From NCBI GenBank assembly GCA_017646665.1, contig JAGCMB010000030.1:57790-121789 (forward strand): a stretch of DNA of 64,000 bases. The letters are read 5' to 3'. The notes under the pieces were generated by a model. It saw only the letters and a list, made by a program, of their open reading frames with translations, did not search any database and was not told where the DNA came from. Below are positions 27,646-36,661 of this stretch, one piece after another. The stretch's first letter is position 1; the number at the start of each line of letters is the position of its first letter. This DNA is from Bacteroidaceae bacterium (GTDB lineage Bacteria > Bacteroidota > Bacteroidia > Bacteroidales > Bacteroidaceae). Made by a program: the position numbers and the translations under genes.

Positions 27646-29088
27646 ATGGCAAACAACTATTACATTGTAGCTATTGAGCTCAGTTCCTCAAAAATTTCGG
27701 GAGCGGTAGGAATTGAGACTACAGAAGGAATGAGAATTCTGGCAACGGCAAGCACACCTGTTGATGGCTTCATATCAAAGGGTGTTGTACGCAACGTCGA
27801 CAAGACAAGTGAGGCGATAACAAGCATCATCAACATGCTTGAGAACGACCTGCGCGATGTTACCATCAAAAAGGCATATATTTCGTTTGCCGGACTGAGT
27901 GTGCACAGTATAAAGTCAAAAGTGAGCAGAGGCTTCGGTGAATATATCAAGATAACACACGACATCATTGACGATATGGAATGTGAGAACCAGGAAACAT
28001 TCCAGACACCGGAAGGATACAAGAGATTGCAGGTAGACACACAAGAGTACAGATTTGAAGGCAATGTCGACTATAACCCCATTGGTGCTCCGACAAAATT
28101 CATTGAATGTAATTACCTGAACATTATAATGAAGGAGCAGTTCTACAAGCAACTGTGCGAGAGTTTCGCACAGGCCGACATTGAAATTGAGGATTGCTTT
28201 AGCGCAGCCCGTCTTGATGCAGATATCATGCTGTCGAACGACTTGCGACGCAATGGTTGCGCCCTGGTGAACATTGGTGCCGAAACAACAACAATCTCAA
28301 TCTACAGCAATGACAAGCCAAAGATGCTGACAGTGTTGCCACTCGGAAGCAACAACATAACACGCGACCTCACCGCCGAGCGCATCTCGTTTGCACAGGC
28401 CGAGGAGATAAAAATCACCAGAGGATACAAGTCGTCAGGCAATGAAAGCAACGGCATTGACAGCGAGACTGTAAACAACATTATCAATGCCAGAATGGGA
28501 GAAATCCTGCAGAATGTACGCTACCAGATTGAGGAATCGGGCGAAAGAGTACACCACATAGTCTTCACCGGCGGTGGTTCAAAACTCAAGAACTTGAAAA
28601 TGCTATTGGAAGAATTCCTTCCGAACTTCAGCACCGACATCAAGCCCGAGCCACAACTCAATCTCATAAGCGAAAGCGGAATAAATGTGAACGGAGTCAT
28701 CACCACCGCGCTCTACGGCCTCTTGAAACAGGGAAAAGAGAATTGCTGTGAGGACATTATGACACAGGCACAGATGGAAGCCCAACAGAATGGTGAGATA
28801 TTCTCTCAAATTGAAATGGAAGGCATAGAGGAGCGCAACGACGAGAAGAACAAGGAAGAGGAGAGAAGAAGAGCCAAGGAAGAGGAAAGACAAAGGAAAG
28901 AAGAGGAGAAGAGAAGAAAAGAGGAGGAGAAGAAAAAACGCGAAGAGGAGAGGAAAAGGCAGAAAGAGGAGGAAAAGAAACAAAGACGTAGCACCATAGG
29001 TTCACTCTTTGACTTTGCAAAAGCTTGGGTAAACAACGCGACAAGCGAGGACGAGAATAAAGAAGACGACACAACAAACAATCAATGA
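27646..29088 (+). CDS. ftsA: Cell division protein FtsA with long charged-helix insert
   Basis: A 480-residue actin-like ATPase that tethers FtsZ to the membrane. The actin fold covers about residues 1-385 (phosphate loop VAIELSSSKISGAV; SHS2 1C domain; VNIGAETTTISIY; HHIVFTGGGSKL). Residues 395-448 are an uninterrupted Glu/Lys/Arg run. After it comes STIGSLFDFAKAWVN (449-463), which looks like the amphipathic membrane-targeting helix that normally follows the core by a short flexible linker. The charged run is therefore a linker, probably a rigid single alpha helix. It is followed after 9 bp by ftsZ. Confidence 0.95.
   Translation: MANNYYIVAIELSSSKISGAVGIETTEGMRILATASTPVDGFISKGVVRNVDKTSEAITSIINMLENDLRDVTIKKAYISFAGLSVHSIKSKVSRGFGEYIKITHDIIDDMECENQETFQTPEGYKRLQVDTQEYRFEGNVDYNPIGAPTKFIECNYLNIIMKEQFYKQLCESFAQADIEIEDCFSAARLDADIMLSNDLRRNGCALVNIGAETTTISIYSNDKPKMLTVLPLGSNNITRDLTAERISFAQAEEIKITRGYKSSGNESNGIDSETVNNIINARMGEILQNVRYQIEESGERVHHIVFTGGGSKLKNLKMLLEEFLPNFSTDIKPEPQLNLISESGINVNGVITTALYGLLKQGKENCCEDIMTQAQMEAQQNGEIFSQIEMEGIEERNDEKNKEEERRRAKEEERQRKEEEKRRKEEEKKKREEERKRQKEEEKKQRRSTIGSLFDFAKAWVNNATSEDENKEDDTTNNQ
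28845..28989 (+). other. Polypurine tract within ftsA
   Basis: About 145 bases that are almost all A or G on the plus strand, encoding the Glu/Lys/Arg helix of FtsA. Such a tract can slip during replication and can form triplex DNA when mirror-symmetric. Length variation between strains would be expected here. Confidence 0.7.
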
Positions 29089-29097
29089 TACTGAAGT

Positions 29098-30462
29098 ATG
29101 GAAATTAAAGAACCAGTAAGACAAAACTTACCATTTGCAATACCAACTGACGCACCAAGAATAATCAAGGTAATTGGTGTTGGCGGTGGAGGAAGCAACG
29201 CTGTACAGAATATGTACCGCAAAGGCATACACAATGTATCATTTGCGGTTTGTAACACCGATTTGCAAGCAATGCAGAACTCTCCAATCCCAAAGAAGGT
29301 TCAGTTAGGACTGGAAATAACAGAGGGACTTGGAGCCGGAAACGACCCTGTCGTAGCACGTAAGGCCGCGGAAGAGAGCCGCGAGGAGATTGCAAAGCTC
29401 TTCAACGACGGAACAAAGATGGCATTCATCACAGCCGGTATGGGTGGCGGTACAGGAACAGGCGCAGCCCCTGTCGTTGCCGAGATAGCCCGCAGCCTGG
29501 GAATTCTGACTGTGGGTATTGTGACAATACCGTTCAAGTTCGAGATGACAGGAAAAATCAAACAGGCTCTGCGTGGTGTCATTGAGATATCGAAACACGT
29601 GGATGCCCTGCTCGTCATCAACAACCAGCGCCTTATTGACATCTATCCCAAAATGAAGGTTTCAGAGGGCTTCAAAATTGTTGACGATGTACTCACGACA
29701 GCCACAAAGAGTATCGCCGAAATAATCACAGCGCGTGGCGTCATCAATCTCGACTTCCGCGATGTAAAGAAGATACTGAAGAACGGTGGCGTTGCCATTA
29801 TGAGTTACGGCATTGAGAGCGGCGAAATGCGCGTGTCACGCGCCTTCCGCAAGGCACTCCATTCGCCACTGCTTAACGACAATGACATCTACAAGTCGAA
29901 AAAGATTCTTTTCAACATCTACGAAAACCCCAACACCCCAATCCGTGTTGAAGAGATGGGAGAGGTTGAGTCCTTTATGTCGCAGTTCACTGACGAGAAC
30001 ATCGAACTCATCTGGGGTTACAGCAAGGACAATAGCCTGAACGAGGGAGAGGTAAAAGTCACAGTGCTTGCAACCGGCTTTGGAATGAAGAACATCCCTG
30101 GAATAGAGCCCGAAGTAACTGCCATCGTCGAGGAGGAAAAGAAGATTACCCGCCTTGAGCAAGAAAAAATAGAGCAAGAGAACAAGAAACTCGACCAGAT
30201 GGTAGGTGAGTTCTACAAGCCCGACTATAAGGTGTATATTTTCAAAGGTGAGGAGATGTACAACGAAGAGTTCCTTGCTGCACTTGACAATTCGCCCACA
30301 TACAGCCGCAGCGCACAGGAGTTGGAAAAGATGATTTCAATATTCGGCAAGGCCGAAAGCGTTTGCGATACCCAAAAGGTAAACGACGCAAACAACCCTG
30401 TCGTAACCAAAGACGAGGAGGATGACGACGACAACGTTGGCCTGCCTGTGTTCTTACAATAA
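29098..30462 (+). CDS. ftsZ: Cell division GTPase FtsZ
   Basis: A 454-residue tubulin homologue that forms the Z-ring. The core shows VGGGGSNAV (about 24-32) and the tubulin signature GMGGGTGTGAAP (about 116-127), with the T7 loop NLDFRDVKKI. After the core (about residue 320) comes a charged linker of roughly 120 residues and a terminal DDDDNVGLPVFLQ, which fits the conserved C-terminal peptide that binds FtsA and other partners. It lies 9 bp after ftsA; a 46-bp gap precedes the YqeY gene. Confidence 0.98.
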   Translation: MEIKEPVRQNLPFAIPTDAPRIIKVIGVGGGGSNAVQNMYRKGIHNVSFAVCNTDLQAMQNSPIPKKVQLGLEITEGLGAGNDPVVARKAAEESREEIAKLFNDGTKMAFITAGMGGGTGTGAAPVVAEIARSLGILTVGIVTIPFKFEMTGKIKQALRGVIEISKHVDALLVINNQRLIDIYPKMKVSEGFKIVDDVLTTATKSIAEIITARGVINLDFRDVKKILKNGGVAIMSYGIESGEMRVSRAFRKALHSPLLNDNDIYKSKKILFNIYENPNTPIRVEEMGEVESFMSQFTDENIELIWGYSKDNSLNEGEVKVTVLATGFGMKNIPGIEPEVTAIVEEEKKITRLEQEKIEQENKKLDQMVGEFYKPDYKVYIFKGEEMYNEEFLAALDNSPTYSRSAQELEKMISIFGKAESVCDTQKVNDANNPVVTKDEEDDDDNVGLPVFLQ

Positions 30463-30508
30463 GATGAGTGATACAACCAAAACAGAAATATAAATTCAAT
30501 TTAGAGAT

Positions 30509-30961
30509 ATGGATTTGTTTGACATTATCAGCAACGACATCAAGGAGGCTATGAAAGCCAAGGACAAGGTTGCCCTTGACACCCTTCGTAATATCAAAAA
30601 AGTGCTGCTCGAGGCCAAGACCGCTCCCGGCGCCGGTGACACAGTCAGCGATGAGACAGCAATAAAAATCATCCAGAAGCTTGTAAAGCAGGGTAAGGAG
30701 TCGGCAGAACTGTTCCAAAGCCAGAACCGTCCCGAACTTGCGCAGGAAGAACTTGCACAGGTCGAAGTTATGTCCAAGTATCTTCCAAAGCAGATGAGCG
30801 AGGAGGAGGTGACAGCCGTTCTTAAAGAAATTATCGCACAAACCGGTGCGACAGGACCGCAGGACATGGGCAAAGTCATGGGAACTGCGACCAAACAACT
30901 TGCCGGCAAGGCCGAAGGCAAAACAATATCGGCCATTGTGAAACAGTTGTTGGCCAATTAA
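30509..30961 (+). CDS. GatB/YqeY domain protein
   Basis: A 150-residue helical protein that matches the stand-alone YqeY family: FDIISNDIKEAMKAKDKVALDTLRNIK at the start (quoted in part: KAKDKVALDTLRNIK), EVMSKYLPKQMSEEEV in the middle, and the tail ATKQLAGKAEGKTISAIVKQ. The domain resembles the tRNA-binding tail of GatB, but the role of the free form is not established. It is the last gene of the dcw run and overlaps the convergent recO by 4 bp. Confidence 0.93.
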   Translation: MDLFDIISNDIKEAMKAKDKVALDTLRNIKKVLLEAKTAPGAGDTVSDETAIKIIQKLVKQGKESAELFQSQNRPELAQEELAQVEVMSKYLPKQMSEEEVTAVLKEIIAQTGATGPQDMGKVMGTATKQLAGKAEGKTISAIVKQLLAN

Positions 30962-31683
30962 TCGAACAGTTCACGCAGTACTGCTGCCGATTTAAGCTCC
31001 GGAAATTCCGGAATATGCAGACTGTAATATTGAGAAAGGGTTGCGAGGTAGTCACCTCGCAACTTTCTATTTAGTGAGAGTTGATGCATAGAGTCGTATC
31101 CGGTGCGTAGCAGTTCTACAAAAGAGGCCGCATCGGCAGGAAGCAGGAAATTGGGGTGCTGTGGATGTTCTCTTGTCACGCAACCTTGGGACAGGTCGAA
31201 ATAGCAACCCGGGAAATAGCCGTCCAAGTTAGGATAGATACCCAAAAAACGTAACAGCTGCACCATAAACACCAGATGGAAATCGGCATATCCCTGTTCG
31301 AGATTATCAAAAAGCATAAACGACCTGTCAAGGAAAGTAAACAGAGATTCATCGTTTCCATCTTCGCGCAAGGCAAATGTGAGTAATTCAGCAAGATATA
31401 GCGCAATCGATGACTTCACAACGTTGTTCGGTATTGAAGAGTACATTGAAAATGGCTGCACCTCATTTATACGCGACAGATTACGGCCGGCTTTTATTGT
31501 CGCATTGAACGAAAGCATTGACAGCGGTTGGAAAAGAACGCTGCGCACCTTGCTGCGCTTACTGTGCGAAACGGGAACAAGAAACGACATTCTGCCACGC
31601 TGTGCCGTATATATATCGGCAATCATCAGCCCATCGCTATACTTGAGTGTACGCAGAACAATACCCTCCAATTTCTCAATCAT
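30958..31683 (-). CDS. recO: DNA repair protein RecO
   Basis: A 241-residue recombination mediator that helps load RecA on SSB-coated DNA in the RecFOR pathway. The N-terminal OB-fold begins KLEGIVLRTLKYSDGLMIADIYT, with the usual LKY-x-D pattern. A helical core follows, and the C-terminus has YYSLHIPEFPELKSAAVLRELF, close to the family ending. The four-Cys zinc cluster of some RecO proteins is absent; only single Cys residues remain near 160-170. It converges on and overlaps the YqeY gene by 4 bp. Confidence 0.93.
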   Translation of the reverse strand: MIEKLEGIVLRTLKYSDGLMIADIYTAQRGRMSFLVPVSHSKRSKVRSVLFQPLSMLSFNATIKAGRNLSRINEVQPFSMYSSIPNNVVKSSIALYLAELLTFALREDGNDESLFTFLDRSFMLFDNLEQGYADFHLVFMVQLLRFLGIYPNLDGYFPGCYFDLSQGCVTREHPQHPNFLLPADAASFVELLRTGYDSMHQLSLNRKLRGDYLATLSQYYSLHIPEFPELKSAAVLRELFD

Positions 31684-31736
31684 ACCTCCTTCAATAATAA
31701 ATTACAGGACAAAACTATAAAAAATTCCTCAAATTG

Positions 31737-31767
31737 TTTGCCAATTCAAAAAAAGGTTTTACCTTTG
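31737..31767 (+). promoter_or_regulatory. Promoter of the tRNA-Glu/rpsT transcript
   Basis: TTTG (31737-31740), a 19-nt spacer, then TACCTTTG (31760-31767): a perfect Bacteroidetes -33/-7 pair. The bases after it, CACTCGCTTT, are shared with the tRNA-Asp promoter at 63724. Confidence 0.85.
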
Positions 31768-31828
31768 CACTCGCTTTTGACCGCCAACTGGTCATCAACC
31801 ATCCTCAAAAGGGATTACACAAAGCAAT

Positions 31829-31900
31829 GGCCCATTCGTCTATCGGCTAGGACGCAAGATTTTCATTCTTGAAAGAGGGGTTCGATTCCCCTATGGGCTA
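31829..31900 (+). tRNA. tRNA-Glu (anticodon UUC)
   Basis: A 72-nt cloverleaf. The acceptor stem GGCCCAT pairs with ATGGGCT (one G-U), the anticodon stem CAAGA/TCTTG encloses loop TTTTCAT with anticodon TTC, and the T-arm is AGGGG-TTCGATT-CCCCT. CCA is not encoded. It lies 29 bp before rpsT and probably shares its transcript. Confidence 0.95.
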
Positions 31901-31929
31901 CAATTAAAACTAAAAAATATTTTAAAGAG

Positions 31930-32184
31930 ATGGCAAATCACAAATCATCACTTAAGAGAATCAGACAAACAGAAAAGAGAAATCTTTTGAACCGTTATTT
32001 GGGTAAGAATATGCGTTCTGCAGTTCGTAGCTTGCGCGCAATCAATGACAAGAACGAGGCTTTGGCTAAGTTCCCTCAGGTACAGAAGATGCTCGACAGA
32101 ATGGCTAAGCGTGGTCTAATCCACAAGAACAAGGCTGCAAACCTCAAGTCAGGTCTTTGCGCTAAAATTGCAAAATTAGCCTAA
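31930..32184 (+). CDS. rpsT: 30S ribosomal protein S20
   Basis: An 84-residue basic helical protein that binds 16S rRNA early in 30S assembly. [18 protein letters not shown] at the N-terminus and the ending [19 protein letters not shown] are typical S20. It follows tRNA-Glu by 29 bp with no promoter between them, so the tRNA must be cut out of the shared transcript by RNase P and other nucleases. Confidence 0.98.
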   Translation: MANHKSSLKRIRQTEKRNLLNRYLGKNMRSAVRSLRAINDKNEALAKFPQVQKMLDRMAKRGLIHKNKAANLKSGLCAKIAKLA

Positions 32185-32207
32185 TTTTTTAACAAATATA
32201 TTTACCT

Positions 32208-32241
32208 GCGAAAAGGCTGGATTACAATCCAGCCTTTTCGC
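32208..32241 (+). terminator. Hairpin terminator after rpsT
   Basis: A long perfect stem (GCGAAAAGGCTGGATT with AATCCAGCCTTTTCGC). The run of T downstream is short (CTTTG), but the stem is very stable. Confidence 0.75.
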
Positions 32242-32519
32242 CTTTGTGGTTTATCCAAGGCTTTCACAGACGGTTTCCCAACAAAACATCGCATCAACCG
32301 ACACGACCGCACCATCACGCCATCACAAAGGAACAGCCTTTTTTTAAAAAAAACACCCTTACTTTTGTGGACAAATCCACAATACAGACAGTTGACATTT
32401 CATTATCAAGACCTTAGATTTTGAAAAGATTTAATGATTAACATATTTTAACACACAAGAAATCGTTAAATCACTGCATAACGCTATATTTGTCAACAGA
32501 TATTAAAATTTGTATAGAA
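32242..32519. other. Leader region of the vWA lipoprotein gene
   Basis: About 280 bp with no gene. Two promoter-like octamers are present: TACTTTTG at 32360-32367 and TATATTTG at 32485-32492. The first overlaps an inverted repeat TTGTGGA-CAAA-TCCACAA (32365-32382), which covers the predicted start of transcription and could act as an operator or an RNA hairpin. Confidence 0.5.
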
Positions 32520-33710
32520 ATGAAAACGAGAAAATTACTTTGCGGCCTGTTCATTCTTGCAGGAGCAACACTGTTCACAGCGTGTGACGGCGACTTCAAC
32601 GACCGAATCGCAAACAAAATCAACAGCGGAAATCCACAGACAAACATACCATCGGATGAAGTTGCCGGTCTTGCGCCCGTAATCACCGAGCAAGAGAAGA
32701 CCTTCGATATGCCCACAAGTATATCACCAATGCAGGTCGACACAGAGAATAAAGGCATAGGCCGCTTCAGTATGGCGGGTATAAACGCCAACGGCGAGTG
32801 GTTGGAACTACACGGAACAGAAGAGACAAACCAAAACGTATGGCTTGAAATCAACGGCAAGCCCAAAGGCGTTAAAGTCTATAACGGAGAAGAGAATCTC
32901 CTTTCTAAAGCAAAAGCCGACATTGTATTCTTGGTCGACAATTCAGGAAGTATGAGCGAGGAAGCAAACAAGCTGGCCGAGGAAATCATCCGCTGGAGCG
33001 ACAAACTCTCAAAGACTATGGATGTTCAGTTCGGATGCGTAGGCATTGACCACGACTACATTAACGGCGCGCTCAACATCACCGATGTCAATACCCTGTC
33101 AGACTACTTGAACGCACGCTCAGGTACATCAAGAACATCTCATTATGGAGAATCTATGACTACACCACCTGCCGACTACGAAACATTGAAACAGAATGCA
33201 AAGAACTACACAAATGCCGGTGGAGAATGTGGTGGTATAATGTTGCACTACGCCGACGAGAATTTCACATTCAGAGATGGCGCCAACCGTTTCTATGTAT
33301 ACTTCACCGACGAAGAGAACCAACCGGGAGGCGACCCAAGATGGTCGGTAGAATCAGTGAACAAGCTATCGGAGTACTACAACTGGGATGCATCGAAAGG
33401 CGTTATATACACAGTATTCAGTGACCAATATTCAACACCCGAAAGTTGGACTAATACGCTATATTGGGAAAACCCATATCTGTTCTCAACATACACCGGA
33501 GGTATGACATTGGCCACCAACAGCAATTTCGAGATTAGCCTCGACGAGTTGCCTATAACCGGCGCAATCACACAATCATTTGTGTTCACATTCAATGTAA
33601 CACCCGACCTGATTGCCGGAAACGAGTATGACGTTGTGATAACAATCTACTACCCCGATGGCTCTATTGCATCTGTACACAGATACGAGAACATCAAATT
33701 CATGAACTGA
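32520..33710 (+). CDS. vWA-domain lipoprotein
   Basis: A 396-residue lipoprotein. The signal peptide ends in the lipobox LFTAC with Cys22; acidic residues follow (CDGDFND), similar to the surface-export signal of Bacteroidetes lipoproteins. A von Willebrand factor A domain begins near 134 (ADIVFLVDNSGSMSEE) with the metal site D140-x-S142-x-S144. Such domains bind protein partners through a Mg2+ ion. The start is the ATG at 32520, since the codons upstream of it would spoil the signal peptide. No partner gene is adjacent; the function is unknown. Confidence 0.87.
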   Translation: MKTRKLLCGLFILAGATLFTACDGDFNDRIANKINSGNPQTNIPSDEVAGLAPVITEQEKTFDMPTSISPMQVDTENKGIGRFSMAGINANGEWLELHGTEETNQNVWLEINGKPKGVKVYNGEENLLSKAKADIVFLVDNSGSMSEEANKLAEEIIRWSDKLSKTMDVQFGCVGIDHDYINGALNITDVNTLSDYLNARSGTSRTSHYGESMTTPPADYETLKQNAKNYTNAGGECGGIMLHYADENFTFRDGANRFYVYFTDEENQPGGDPRWSVESVNKLSEYYNWDASKGVIYTVFSDQYSTPESWTNTLYWENPYLFSTYTGGMTLATNSNFEISLDELPITGAITQSFVFTFNVTPDLIAGNEYDVVITIYYPDGSIASVHRYENIKFMN

Positions 33711-33733
33711 TAACAGAACAGAATCACACACAT

Positions 33734-33762
33734 AAAATGCCGGTCACTGACCGGCATTTTTC
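33734..33762 (+). terminator. Terminator after the vWA lipoprotein
   Basis: AAAATGCCGG pairs with CCGGCATTTT around a TCACTGA loop, followed by T-rich sequence. Confidence 0.85.
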
Positions 33763-33877
33763 ATTTTACGCAGACACAAAAGGAGCATCTTGCAAACAAT
33801 TGAAACCCGGCACTGCAACAGATAGAAAATGTAAAGAAAAAGCAATGCCCAAGATGTGAATATTTAGTAAAATCCGC

Positions 33878-33908
33878 TTGCATAATAGCCCATTTTTTGC
33901 TAACTTTG
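33878..33908 (+). promoter_or_regulatory. gyrB promoter
   Basis: TTG (33878-33880), a 20-nt spacer and TAACTTTG (33901-33908), an exact -7 match. The ATG is 26 nt further on. Confidence 0.75.
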
Positions 33909-33934
33909 TTCGGTTATATTGGTAATAAAACATT

Positions 33935-35896
33935 ATGAGCGAAGAAATCAAGAAAAACGCAGCAGCCAGCTACTCGGCCGACAGTATTCAGGTACTCGAA
34001 GGTCTTGAGGCAGTTCGTAAACGCCCCGCGATGTACATTGGCGACATCAGCGAAAAGGGACTCCACCACCTGGTTTATGAGGTGGTTGACAACTCTATCG
34101 ATGAGGCAATGGCCGGCTTCTGTACCCACATAAATGTAACTATCAACCCAGGCAATTCAATCACCGTTCAGGACAACGGTCGTGGTATCCCCGTGGATTG
34201 GCACGAGAAGGAAGGTCGTTCGGCACTTGAAGTGGTTATGACAGTGCTGCACGCCGGCGGTAAGTTCAACAAGGATTCCTACAAAGTGTCAGGTGGTCTG
34301 CACGGTGTGGGTGTATCGTGCGTGAATGCCTTGTCTACACACATGAAGACCGAGGTTTTCCGCGATGGCAAGCACTATGAGCAGAACTACTCTTGCGGAA
34401 AGCCACTCGATGCCGTACACTGCATTGGCGACACCGACATCAGAGGTACAAAACAGACATTCCAGCCCGACGGCTCAATATTCACCGTTACTGAATATCA
34501 GTATCAGATATTGGCAACACGCCTTCGCGAACTTGCCTACCTGAATGCCGGTATCACCATCACATTGACCGACACACGCGAAGCTGATGAAAACGGCAAC
34601 TACAAGAGCGAGACATTCCACTCTACCGAGGGTTTGAGGGAGTTCGTACGCCACATCGACGCGTCACGTATCCCATTGATTGGCGATGTCATCTACCTGA
34701 ATACAGAAAAGAACAATATCCCCATCGAAGTAGCCATTCTGTACAACACCGGCTACAGCGAGAATGTACACACATACGTAAACAACATCAACACATACGA
34801 GGGCGGAACACACCTTGCCGGCTTCCGCAGAGCATTGACCCGTACTTTGAAGAAATATGCCGACGACACCAAGGCACTTGAAAAGGCCAAGGTTGAGATT
34901 TCGGGCGAGGACTTCCGCGAGGGTTTGACAGCCATCGTATCTGTCAAGGTTGCAGAGCCACAGTTTGAGGGTCAGACAAAGACAAAACTGGGTAACAGCG
35001 AGGTTACCGGCGCAGTTGACCAGGCTGTTGGCGAAGCTCTTGCATACTACCTCGAGGAGCACCCCAAAGAGGCAAAGATGGTTGTCGACAAGGTGATTCT
35101 TGCAGCTACTGCACGTATTGCAGCACGCAAGGCACGCGAGAGCGTACAGCGCAAGAGCCCGATGGGCGGTTGTGGATTACCCGGTAAATTGTCAGACTGC
35201 TCAGACAAAACACCTGAGAACTGCGAGCTGTTCCTCGTCGAGGGAGATTCTGCGGGCGGTTCAGCAAGACAGGGACGCAAGAGTAAATTCCAAGCCATCC
35301 TTCCTTTGCGCGGTAAGATTCTGAACGTAGAAAAGGTTATGTGGCACAAGGCATTTGAGAGCGACGAGGTCAACAACATCATCCAGGCTATCGGAGTACG
35401 TTTCGGACTTGACCCTGAGGACAGCAAGAAGGCAAACATCGAGAAACTTCGTTACCACAAGATTATTATGATGGCCGATGCCGATGTCGACGGTGCACAC
35501 ATCGGAACACTTATCATGACACTGTTCTACCGCTACATGCCTGAGCTCATTGAGGCCGGACACCTCTACAAAGCAATGCCCCCTCTCTACCTCTGTTCAA
35601 AGGGCAAGGTAAAGAAATATTGCTACGACGACAGGGAGAAAGAGGCTTTCATACAGGAGTATGCAGGCGGCAACGAGAAAGAGATAAACATACAGCGTTA
35701 CAAGGGTCTTGGTGAGATGAACCCCGAGCAGTTGTGGGACACAACAATGAACCCCGAAACACGCACACTCAAACAGGTGACCATACGCGATGCACAGGAA
35801 GCCGACTACATCTTCTCAATGCTTATGGGTGACGATGTAGGCCCACGTAGAGAGTTTATCGAAAACAATGCAACATACGCAAACATCGATGCATAA
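33935..35896 (+). CDS. gyrB: DNA gyrase subunit B
   Basis: A 653-residue ATPase subunit of gyrase, which introduces negative supercoils with GyrA. The GHKL ATPase shows VYEVVDNSIDEAMAG, DNGRGIPVD and GGLHGVGVSCVNALS. The TOPRIM domain has EGDSAGG near 434 and DADVDGAHI near 514, which hold the catalytic Mg2+. The length lacks the E. coli insertion of about 170 residues, as usual outside gamma-proteobacteria. It is monocistronic, with its own promoter and terminator. Confidence 0.98.
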   Translation: MSEEIKKNAAASYSADSIQVLEGLEAVRKRPAMYIGDISEKGLHHLVYEVVDNSIDEAMAGFCTHINVTINPGNSITVQDNGRGIPVDWHEKEGRSALEVVMTVLHAGGKFNKDSYKVSGGLHGVGVSCVNALSTHMKTEVFRDGKHYEQNYSCGKPLDAVHCIGDTDIRGTKQTFQPDGSIFTVTEYQYQILATRLRELAYLNAGITITLTDTREADENGNYKSETFHSTEGLREFVRHIDASRIPLIGDVIYLNTEKNNIPIEVAILYNTGYSENVHTYVNNINTYEGGTHLAGFRRALTRTLKKYADDTKALEKAKVEISGEDFREGLTAIVSVKVAEPQFEGQTKTKLGNSEVTGAVDQAVGEALAYYLEEHPKEAKMVVDKVILAATARIAARKARESVQRKSPMGGCGLPGKLSDCSDKTPENCELFLVEGDSAGGSARQGRKSKFQAILPLRGKILNVEKVMWHKAFESDEVNNIIQAIGVRFGLDPEDSKKANIEKLRYHKIIMMADADVDGAHIGTLIMTLFYRYMPELIEAGHLYKAMPPLYLCSKGKVKKYCYDDREKEAFIQEYAGGNEKEINIQRYKGLGEMNPEQLWDTTMNPETRTLKQVTIRDAQEADYIFSMLMGDDVGPRREFIENNATYANIDA

Positions 35897-35900
35897 CATT

Positions 35901-35935
35901 ATAAAAAAATAGAGCCTTCGGCTCTATTTTTTTAT
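35901..35935. terminator. Terminator after gyrB
   Basis: AGAGCC/GGCTCT with a TTC loop, extended by seven or more A-T pairs on each side, so it can work in both directions; the convergent nitroreductase gene ends at 36004. Confidence 0.88.
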
Positions 35936-36003
35936 AATGAAAGGTTCAAAAGCCTAGCACACAAATGCTAGCTAAAGCAAGCGGTCATTCTCTTTCATAA
36001 CAT

Positions 36004-36642
36004 TCATTCTATTATCAAATCCTCAACAACAACCTTTGGAACATAGTGCACACCATTCTCACGATAATATGAATGGTCATCGTTTTCCTTGATATCCACA
36101 AGCCTTATCTTCTCGGCACTCTTTCCAATGGCAACGACAAGCAATGGGCTATACTGTAACTGCAACGATCCGGCAAGCCTGTCACAGTCGAAATCCATAA
36201 TGCATAAACCATTCAGTCCCATCTCAACAGCCTGCAACAACATACTCTGCACCGATATACCCAAATCGACGTAGGTGCTGTTGCGCGGCTCAATGGTTGA
36301 GCACACCACAATGAATGCGTTCGGTTCAGTTCCTGCAAGCGGCAGACCGAGTTCCTTCAAGCCAGCACCCATTCTTATAAAAGGCAACACCTTTTGAGCC
36401 TCATCGGCAGTCACAAGCCTGAAACGCAACGGCTGACGGTTACGCGCAGAAGCCAACTTATTGTTCACTGCCACTATGCGACGCAATTGGTCAATGCGCA
36501 CCTTGTAGGACGCATCATATCCCCTTGTACTACGATTCTTGGCAAGCAGAGTCGCAAGAGAATCCTTTGATTTGTTGTTTGACGAAGCTGAGGAATGAGC
36601 ACGATACTGCTCCATTCGCTTTTCCAAAAAGTTGTCGGCCAT
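36004..36642 (-). CDS. Nitroreductase-family flavoprotein
   Basis: A 212-residue protein with the nitroreductase fold: LLAKNRSTRGYDASYKV at the FMN-phosphate site (typical R-x-S-x-R), RNRQPLRF, and a later segment VDLGISVQSMLLQAVEMGLNG that matches the helix facing FMN. Family members reduce nitro compounds, quinones or enones with NAD(P)H in the cytoplasm; the physiological substrate is unknown. The start is the ATG at 36642. The reading frame remains open upstream through tRNA-Cys, but that part is not coding. It lies 49 bp downstream of tRNA-Cys, with that gene's terminator in between. Confidence 0.87.
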   Translation of the reverse strand: MADNFLEKRMEQYRAHSSASSNNKSKDSLATLLAKNRSTRGYDASYKVRIDQLRRIVAVNNKLASARNRQPLRFRLVTADEAQKVLPFIRMGAGLKELGLPLAGTEPNAFIVVCSTIEPRNSTYVDLGISVQSMLLQAVEMGLNGLCIMDFDCDRLAGSLQLQYSPLLVVAIGKSAEKIRLVDIKENDDHSYYRENGVHYVPKVVVEDLIIE

Positions 36643-36661
36643 AAAAATGAATATATAAAAA

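Noticed and set aside
28603..29081. Leu/Ser/Phe-rich open frames antisense to the end of ftsA
   Set aside because: They are the complement of the polypurine tract that codes for the charged helix.
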